A stretch of DNA of 64,000 nucleotides from Loktanella sp. D2R18. GTDB taxonomy: Bacteria > Pseudomonadota > Alphaproteobacteria > Rhodobacterales > Rhodobacteraceae. The stretch lies in the NCBI RefSeq assembly GCF_003318235.1, contig NZ_QOCG01000030.1, forward strand, positions 537,389 to 601,388, read 5' to 3'. The notes under the pieces are model-generated. The model was not told the origin of the DNA. It did not search any database and was given only the letters and a program-made list of their open reading frames with translations. Of this stretch, positions 59,214 to 64,000 are shown one piece after another. Every line of letters starts with the position of its first letter. The first letter of the stretch is position 1. A program made the translations under genes and the position numbers.

Positions 59214-59767
59214 GGCGACAACCATTGGCCAGCCCAATTGCTTGCACGGGAAAAAGAGGCTCGGCGGTGATCTGGCCCAAGATGCACCACATCGATGGTC
59301 ACGATCCGGCAAGTCAGCACAGCAAATGTCGCCGGATCTGGCTGTTTGACGTAATCAAGCGCCGTTTCGATCCGCGCGCCCGGACGCGGGACAACGCCGT
59401 AAGATTGCTGCGCGTGGTCCGGAATTTTTTCCCAAAGCACGCGCGTGTCTGCACCAGAGGCGATGCTGACTTCGGCCTGTAACCGTAGTTGCAAGGCTTG
59501 TTCGGAGTCCCAAACATGAAGGGCGGCGCGGGGATGTGCGCGCAGGCTGCGCATTTTGGCAGAATGCAAATCCGTATGCACTGTCAAGCTATGGTCCCGG
59601 TGGCTCACGCTGCGCAGCACAACCGTGCGCACTTCTGGCCAACCATCGGCCGATAGCGTCGCAAAACTCGGCAGGCGCGCGGGGTGATCTGCCTCTGCCA
59701 CGCCACGGGCCAACGTTTCCCATACGCACGACTTGAGCCCGCCAAGTGTTTCAAACCAATTACTCAT
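59210..59767 (-). CDS. Pyridoxamine 5'-phosphate oxidase-fold flavoprotein
   Basis: A 185-residue FMN-binding split-barrel protein. The phosphate/FMN segments WPEVRTVVLRSVS and HTDLHSAKMRSLRAHPRAALHVWD follow the PNPOx layout, and FSRASNWAGQWLSP is the C-terminal family end. In these alphaproteobacterial homologues the true pyridoxamine substrate residues are not conserved, so it is better called PNPOx-like. It overlaps its neighbours on both sides (4 nt with the FAD oxidoreductase, 8 nt with the lipocalin gene). Confidence 0.88.
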   Translation of the reverse strand: MSNWFETLGGLKSCVWETLARGVAEADHPARLPSFATLSADGWPEVRTVVLRSVSHRDHSLTVHTDLHSAKMRSLRAHPRAALHVWDSEQALQLRLQAEVSIASGADTRVLWEKIPDHAQQSYGVVPRPGARIETALDYVKQPDPATFAVLTCRIVTIDVVHLGPDHRRASFSRASNWAGQWLSP

Positions 59768-60785
59768 AACCTGTCATCTCTAGATATCCGCGCCCTTGGT
59801 GGCTGCCCGTAACCGTTACTGGCCCCTCCCAATAGGGGACGCTTGTGGTCATCCATGCATTATCATTGATGGCCGCTACAGTAACATCAACATCGCGTGC
59901 GGGCAGTGTAACCTGCCAACGCACCGGAACGCCTTGCGCGTTTTCATCCAACGGCACCGCCGTGAACGCGCCGTCTTCCATCGCGGTGGTGGCCCCATCA
60001 GCTGCAATCCATGTGGCTGCGGTAAAATGCGCCCCATCTGTCTGTTGCAATCGAAACCCCATCAGCTTTGCGCCCTCGTCAAACGACAGCGAAAACCAAT
60101 CCCAGCCGGTCTGATTTGCACCCAAAGGCTGACTAGACCATTCGCGATCCAGCCACGCCGATCCCGTCACAGGGACATCACCGGTCGGCAAAGCCAACAC
60201 ACCTGCTACATCGAAATAGGGCTGTGAATAATAGTATGACGCTTGGCCTTCGGCTGATTTCACCGAAAATCCCGCGTCGCCATGAAACACCAACGGGCCT
60301 TGCGCAGTCAACTCCATATCATAGGCAAAATCCGCACCAGAGGCCGACATCGCAAGGGTGTTCCAATCACCAGAAAGTTCCCAATCATCAATCCACGCAA
60401 CGAACGGATCAGCATTCACGCCCGCTTGCCCAATTCCGCCCCGGCCCAATCGTTCGCTGACATAATGTGCGTCAGGCGTGGTCACGGCTGCATGACCCAT
60501 CCACAATTGAGGAGCGGCCCAGCCTGCCCCTTCTTCTGGCGCGAGGGCTGAACGAAACAGCGTCCATTGCAGCCCGTAATCTGTCCCATCCGTCCCCGCC
60601 AGGTTTGCGGTCAGGTACCACCATTCAATTCGGTAGTCGTTGTGGGGGCCGTGATCAGTCGGAAAGGTAAAAATAGGGCTCGGTTGCGGCACAGAAAATC
60701 CTTCGACCTCTGTCCCAAGCCCCGCAAACCCTTGCGCATGCGCCATGAACGGCAACGCGCAAAATATCAGTGCTTTAACGTTCAT
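59760..60785 (-). CDS. AttH/CrtC-like lipocalin-fold secreted protein
   Basis: A 341-residue periplasmic protein (signal peptide MNVKALIFCALPFMAHA) of the AttH / carotenoid 1,2-hydratase-like lipocalin family. The family marks are YRIEWWYLTANL (Glu54, Trp55, Trp56, Tyr57), WMGHAAVTTPD, the central WLDREWSSQPLG, and DWFSLSFDEG. AttH of Agrobacterium is coded with an ABC exporter (AttE, AttF, AttG), exactly as here. Overlap with the permease gene (11 nt) and the flavin gene (8 nt) shows tight coupling. Substrate may be a hydrophobic molecule or lipid. Confidence 0.88.
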   Translation of the reverse strand: MNVKALIFCALPFMAHAQGFAGLGTEVEGFSVPQPSPIFTFPTDHGPHNDYRIEWWYLTANLAGTDGTDYGLQWTLFRSALAPEEGAGWAAPQLWMGHAAVTTPDAHYVSERLGRGGIGQAGVNADPFVAWIDDWELSGDWNTLAMSASGADFAYDMELTAQGPLVFHGDAGFSVKSAEGQASYYYSQPYFDVAGVLALPTGDVPVTGSAWLDREWSSQPLGANQTGWDWFSLSFDEGAKLMGFRLQQTDGAHFTAATWIAADGATTAMEDGAFTAVPLDENAQGVPVRWQVTLPARDVDVTVAAINDNAWMTTSVPYWEGPVTVTGSHQGRGYLEMTGYE

Positions 60786-63159
60786 TTGAAAAAACCTTTA
60801 GCAAATCTGCGGGCGGGGTGCGCGCCAATCTGCGCGCAGGCCACAGTGCGGCCAGCGCCGCCGCGAGCAGCGCAAACAGCCCCAAGCGCGCGTAATCCAT
60901 TGGAAACAGATACATCGGCAGCTTCCAACCAAAGGCCGCGACATTAACCACCGACAAAAGCGCCCAAGCGAGGGCAAGCCCCAACGGCAAAGCAATCACC
61001 GCCGTCAGCATCGCAAGCATCACAGCACGCAGCAGTTCCAAACGCCCCAGTTGCGCCCGGGTCATCCCCATTGCCCATGCTGGGGCAAGCTGGGGCACCC
61101 GCATCGCTGCAAGGGTGAGTAGGCTCATCAAAATGGCGAACCCGGCGACTGCAAGCGTCAGGATATTCAACGCCGTCGTGACGGTAAAAGTGCGCTCAAA
61201 AATCGCAAGCGAAAGCGCTTTGATCCCTGCTTGATTGATCGTTTTTGCGGCCGATATATCTGTCTGGGCATTCAGCGCCGCAATGAAATCCGGCACCTTT
61301 TCCGGAGCGATACGCACGCCGAAACGGTCTGGTGTTATCTCAGGGTACATCTCTTTGAAAAGCGCTTCGCCAATGATCGCTTGGCCAATCGGGTTGCCGT
61401 AATCCCCGTAAATGCCTGCAATCGCCATCTCACGCCCTTGGACAGTGACATAATCCCCAACAGACAGACCGCCGCGCCGCGCGAGTTGCTCATTGAGCAA
61501 AATCGTCTGGCCTGCGAATGTCGTATCCCAATGATCCCGCGCAGCCTCAAGCATCTGCCAATTGTCGCGGTAGGTCGCGTGATCGCGGGTGCCGTAGATT
61601 TCAGTCGGATGATCAGCGATAGTGATTTGGCTGGACATGATCGGCAGCACCGCATCCACACGCGGTGTTGCATAGGCAACAAAGTCGGCGGCTTGGGCCG
61701 GATCAGCGGTATCGATATAAAGCTCTGAGGTGAGCCGCTGATCAAGAAACCCGGTAAACGTCGTGCGAAAGCTTGAAACCATCGTCGATACGCCGACATT
61801 CGCCGCCATTGCCAGCAGCAGCGCCATCAGCGCCAATGAAAGGCCCGGTAATTGCTGGCGTGTGTCCGCCCAAAACCACTGTGCCACGATAGATTTGGCC
61901 CCACGGCTGGCAACCGACAACACCCGGTCCAAGACAAATGGAAGCACCAGCGCCGCGCCGATCAGTAGACATGCGAGTAACGCAAAACCCGCGATCAAGC
62001 CCTGCGCCGTGATGCATAGAATCAGGCAGACGATCAGCAATGTCGCAGCGATCATCGCTTGTAATCCAGCGCGCCGCCCGGCCGCCATCGCAAGCGCACG
62101 CTTTTGCGCAGCAGCGAGCAAAGGCATTTTTGATAGCTTCCACAGCGCCCCAGTCGCAGCCACAGCCGTGCCGCCCAGCGCAATCGCAAGGCCGGATACC
62201 CACCAAGACGGGCGCAATTGCAGCGTGCCAGACACATCCGCCCCATATAGCCCGCGCAGGGTAGCGGCCACATCGGGCAGCAAAAGCGCCGCAATCACAT
62301 AGCCAAGGAATACCCCGACGACACCAGCAACCGTCGCAAAGATCATCAATTCAGCCGCCATCAACAGCATCAAACGCCGCAAAGGTACCCCCAGCGCGCG
62401 CAGAGTGCGGATCACCGGGCGGCGCTGTTCAAACGCCAACCCAATGGCCCCGTTCACGATGAAAATACCCACTGCAAAGGATAGCAGCCCAAAGGCGGTG
62501 AGGTTCAAATGGAAACTATCCGTTAGCTGTGCTGTATCCGTGGATTGCTGCGCACGCTGTCGGATCAAATCAGGGGCAATTTGCGCCAAATCGCCTTGAC
62601 AGATCGGCTGCTCTGGCGCGATCACCAGACTATCTATTTCTCCGCTGCGCCCCAAAACATTTTGCGCGATGCCGATGTCTGTGACGGCGGTATTTGGCGC
62701 AGCGTTTTCGCTTATAATCACGGTAAAATCAGGCAAGCGCGCGGCGACATCCGCTGATCCAAACAATTGGCCTTGCCCGGCAAGAAAGCCCGCTACATCC
62801 GCACCCTGCGCAATCTCCGCCGCCCCCATAGACCCGGGGGCCGTGAGCGGGTCAACACCAATGATCCGCACATCATTCAGTCGTCCCGAGATCACAGGGC
62901 TGACCAACCAGCCCGCACGCCGCAGCGCTACATAGGTCGCTAGATCGATCGGCTGCCCATCGCGGCGGGCCAATCGGTCATAGCGCCCTTCACCCAATGT
63001 TGTGGATGCAGCGCGGTAGCTTGCGCGCGCCTCTGCGTTGACAGCCTGCACCCCAGACCAGAGCGCAGTCGCCAGCGCCAACCCCGCCAGCAAGGTAAAC
63101 AGCTGCAACGGGCTGCGCCACCAATGTGAGAGTAGCGCGTGAAGGGTCACGCGTGTCAT
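60775..63159 (-). CDS. FtsX-like ABC permease, fused (AttFG-like)
   Basis: A 794-residue membrane protein with the two-module design of MacB/LolE-like permeases: an N-terminal helix (SPLQLFTLLAGLALATALWSG), a large periplasmic domain (about 35-215), a core of helices (about 220-480), a second periplasmic domain and four more helices at the C-terminus. PVIRTLRALGVPLRRLMLLM is the FtsX coupling segment. It is the size of AttF plus AttG together. It overlaps the ATPase gene by 4 nt and the AttH-like gene by 11 nt. Confidence 0.9.
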   Translation of the reverse strand: MTRVTLHALLSHWWRSPLQLFTLLAGLALATALWSGVQAVNAEARASYRAASTTLGEGRYDRLARRDGQPIDLATYVALRRAGWLVSPVISGRLNDVRIIGVDPLTAPGSMGAAEIAQGADVAGFLAGQGQLFGSADVAARLPDFTVIISENAAPNTAVTDIGIAQNVLGRSGEIDSLVIAPEQPICQGDLAQIAPDLIRQRAQQSTDTAQLTDSFHLNLTAFGLLSFAVGIFIVNGAIGLAFEQRRPVIRTLRALGVPLRRLMLLMAAELMIFATVAGVVGVFLGYVIAALLLPDVAATLRGLYGADVSGTLQLRPSWWVSGLAIALGGTAVAATGALWKLSKMPLLAAAQKRALAMAAGRRAGLQAMIAATLLIVCLILCITAQGLIAGFALLACLLIGAALVLPFVLDRVLSVASRGAKSIVAQWFWADTRQQLPGLSLALMALLLAMAANVGVSTMVSSFRTTFTGFLDQRLTSELYIDTADPAQAADFVAYATPRVDAVLPIMSSQITIADHPTEIYGTRDHATYRDNWQMLEAARDHWDTTFAGQTILLNEQLARRGGLSVGDYVTVQGREMAIAGIYGDYGNPIGQAIIGEALFKEMYPEITPDRFGVRIAPEKVPDFIAALNAQTDISAAKTINQAGIKALSLAIFERTFTVTTALNILTLAVAGFAILMSLLTLAAMRVPQLAPAWAMGMTRAQLGRLELLRAVMLAMLTAVIALPLGLALAWALLSVVNVAAFGWKLPMYLFPMDYARLGLFALLAAALAALWPARRLARTPPADLLKVFSNER

Positions 63160-63812
63160 GCGATCTGGCCAGCACGCAAATGCAACCGCCGCTGCATTCG
63201 GCCCGCCAAAGCTTGCGAATGGGTAACCATCAGCAGCCCCGCGTTCGTTTCACTGACCAATTCAAGGATCAAATCCATCACAGTGCCAGCGGTATCTTCG
63301 TCGAGATTGCCCGTGGGCTCATCCGCCAGCACCAAGCGTGGTTTTGGTGCAAGCGTGCGCGCAATGGCAACCCGCTGCTGTTGGCCGCCGGACAATTGCT
63401 CAGGGTATTTGTTGAGTTGGCCCGCAAGCCCCATGCGCTCTGCAAGCGTCGCGGTCCATTCGGGGTCATACTGCCCAGCGAGACGCGCCTGAAATGCGAT
63501 ATTATCTGCGACCTTCAGGCTTGGGATCAGATTGAACTGTTGAAAGACCACGCCAATTGCCCCGCGCCTGATCGCCGCGCGCCCGTTGTCATCAAGGGCC
63601 GCGATATCGGAACCATCCAGCAACACACGTCCCTGATCAGCCGTATCGAGCCCACCGATGATGTGCAAAAGCGTGCTCTTGCCGCTTCCCGACTCCCCGG
63701 TCAGCGCAAGCGTTTCGCCCGCGCCCAAAGCGAAACCAATTCCGCGCAACACCTCAAAGGGGCCGTCGGCCGTGGCATAAGTTTTGTGAATATTTTCGAC
63801 TTGAAGCAGCAT
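63156..63812 (-). CDS. LolD-like ABC transporter ATPase (AttE-like)
   Basis: A 218-residue ATPase of the MacB/LolD class. Walker A GESGSGKST, signature LSGGQQQR, Walker B LVLADEPTGNLD and the H-loop MVTHSQAL are intact. The GTGNLD after Walker B and the short length are typical of exporters that do not pump across the membrane but move lipids or proteins in the periplasm. The ATG at 63812 starts MLLQVENIHKTYA. It heads the five-gene overlapping operon. Confidence 0.92.
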   Translation of the reverse strand: MLLQVENIHKTYATADGPFEVLRGIGFALGAGETLALTGESGSGKSTLLHIIGGLDTADQGRVLLDGSDIAALDDNGRAAIRRGAIGVVFQQFNLIPSLKVADNIAFQARLAGQYDPEWTATLAERMGLAGQLNKYPEQLSGGQQQRVAIARTLAPKPRLVLADEPTGNLDEDTAGTVMDLILELVSETNAGLLMVTHSQALAGRMQRRLHLRAGQIA

Positions 63813-63863
63813 GATCCCTCGCGCGTTTCGTATGACTAACACGTGGGCGCACGATGAAAAGGT

Positions 63864-64000
63864 CTAGGCGCCTACCAAGGTGATCAAATTCCCAGCCGGA
63901 TCCGTGACCCGCAGGCGGCGCACGTATTTCAGGCTGTCGTCCCAATAGGGGGCCACGCCCGCATCTGTCAGCTGCCGAAAAGCGTCATCAATGTCTGGGA
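63864..64000 (-). CDS. VOC (glyoxalase-fold) family protein, C-terminal part
   Basis: The window ends within a minus-strand gene. The last 44 codons read PDIDDAFRQLTDAGVAPYWD, then DSLKYVRRLRVTDPAGNLITLVGA and stop. The segment RVTDPAGNLITLVG is the terminal strand of vicinal-oxygen-chelate (glyoxalase/bleomycin resistance) proteins. It lies 51 nt upstream of the LolD-like gene on the same strand, so it could be the first gene of that operon or a separate unit. Confidence 0.75.
   Translation of the reverse strand, partial: PDIDDAFRQLTDAGVAPYWDDSLKYVRRLRVTDPAGNLITLVGA

Noticed and set aside
1-64000. tRNA, rRNA, CRISPR arrays, insertion sequences or prophage
   Set aside because: Scanning the intergenic gaps showed no cloverleaf, no regularly spaced repeats, no transposase or integrase and no long terminal repeats.

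Overview
The window reads as a chromosomal segment of an alphaproteobacterium of the family Rhodobacteraceae (Roseobacter-type marine group, for example relatives of Yoonia, Loktanella or Octadecabacter). This is inferred from protein styles and gene order (rsfS-rlmH-gpmI-envC-ctpA, dapD...dapE, serB divergent from serC-serA with a candidate serC leader motif, a sugar ABC operon with a LacI regulator) and from moderate GC content. Nearly every base is accounted for by about 68 tightly packed protein genes. I found no tRNA, rRNA, CRISPR array, insertion sequence or prophage.

Layout. 1-3.5 kb: end of a membrane protein, cobO, a YrbL-like kinase-fold protein, two tandem Lin0512-family genes and bluB (cobalamin lower-ligand synthesis). 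3.5-7.1 kb: two membrane proteins, a gamma-glutamyltransferase-family enzyme and free methionine-R-sulfoxide reductase. 7.1-11.5 kb: XRE-cupin regulator, a dimethylglycine/sarcosine dehydrogenase-like flavoprotein and a class I aminotransferase. 11.5-17 kb: cell envelope and ribosome housekeeping on the minus strand (rsfS, rlmH, a small unknown, gpmI, EnvC-like, CtpA). 17.2-23.3 kb: two tandem secreted PilJ-domain proteins, xth, an asparaginase, an IalB-like protein, rlmN and a 58-residue ribbon-helix-helix-like protein. 23.3-33.1 kb: a beta-mannoside uptake and degradation operon (binding protein, two permeases, ATPase, GH2 beta-mannosidase, TIM-barrel isomerase, Gfo/Idh/MocA oxidoreductase) with a divergent LacI regulator and two matching operator-like palindromes. 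33.1-40.7 kb: gntK, a LOG-family protein, dapD and two small genes, then a minus-strand pair (RTX beta-helix protein and lipoprotein) lying between dapD and dapE. 40.9-49 kb: SRPBCC membrane protein, rnr, DUF1801, a Tat-exported lytic transglycosylase, rppH, an L,D-transpeptidase-like protein and ribA. 49-53 kb: an OmpR-type response regulator followed by a candidate small RNA carrying anti-Shine-Dalgarno motifs and a strong terminator, then a trans-sulfuration enzyme, a deiodinase-like redoxin and a fatty acid hydroxylase. 53.4-58.1 kb: serine biosynthesis (serB, serC, serA) and a phosphatase. 58.1-64 kb: a five-gene overlapping operon (LolD-like ATPase, fused FtsX-like permease, AttH/CrtC-like lipocalin, pyridoxamine-oxidase-fold protein, SelD-associated-type FAD dehydrogenase) and the end of a glyoxalase-fold gene.

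The most interesting items are the candidate anti-Shine-Dalgarno small RNA at 49840-49964, the overlapping AttEFGH-like operon with two flavin-type enzymes, the twin LacI operators, the short leader ORF coupled to rsfS, the tandem soluble PilJ proteins, the RTX/lipoprotein pair between dapD and dapE, and an unexplained plus-strand terminator in the divergent asparaginase-IalB spacer. All functions are read from the sequence and recalled family knowledge; no search or folding program was run.
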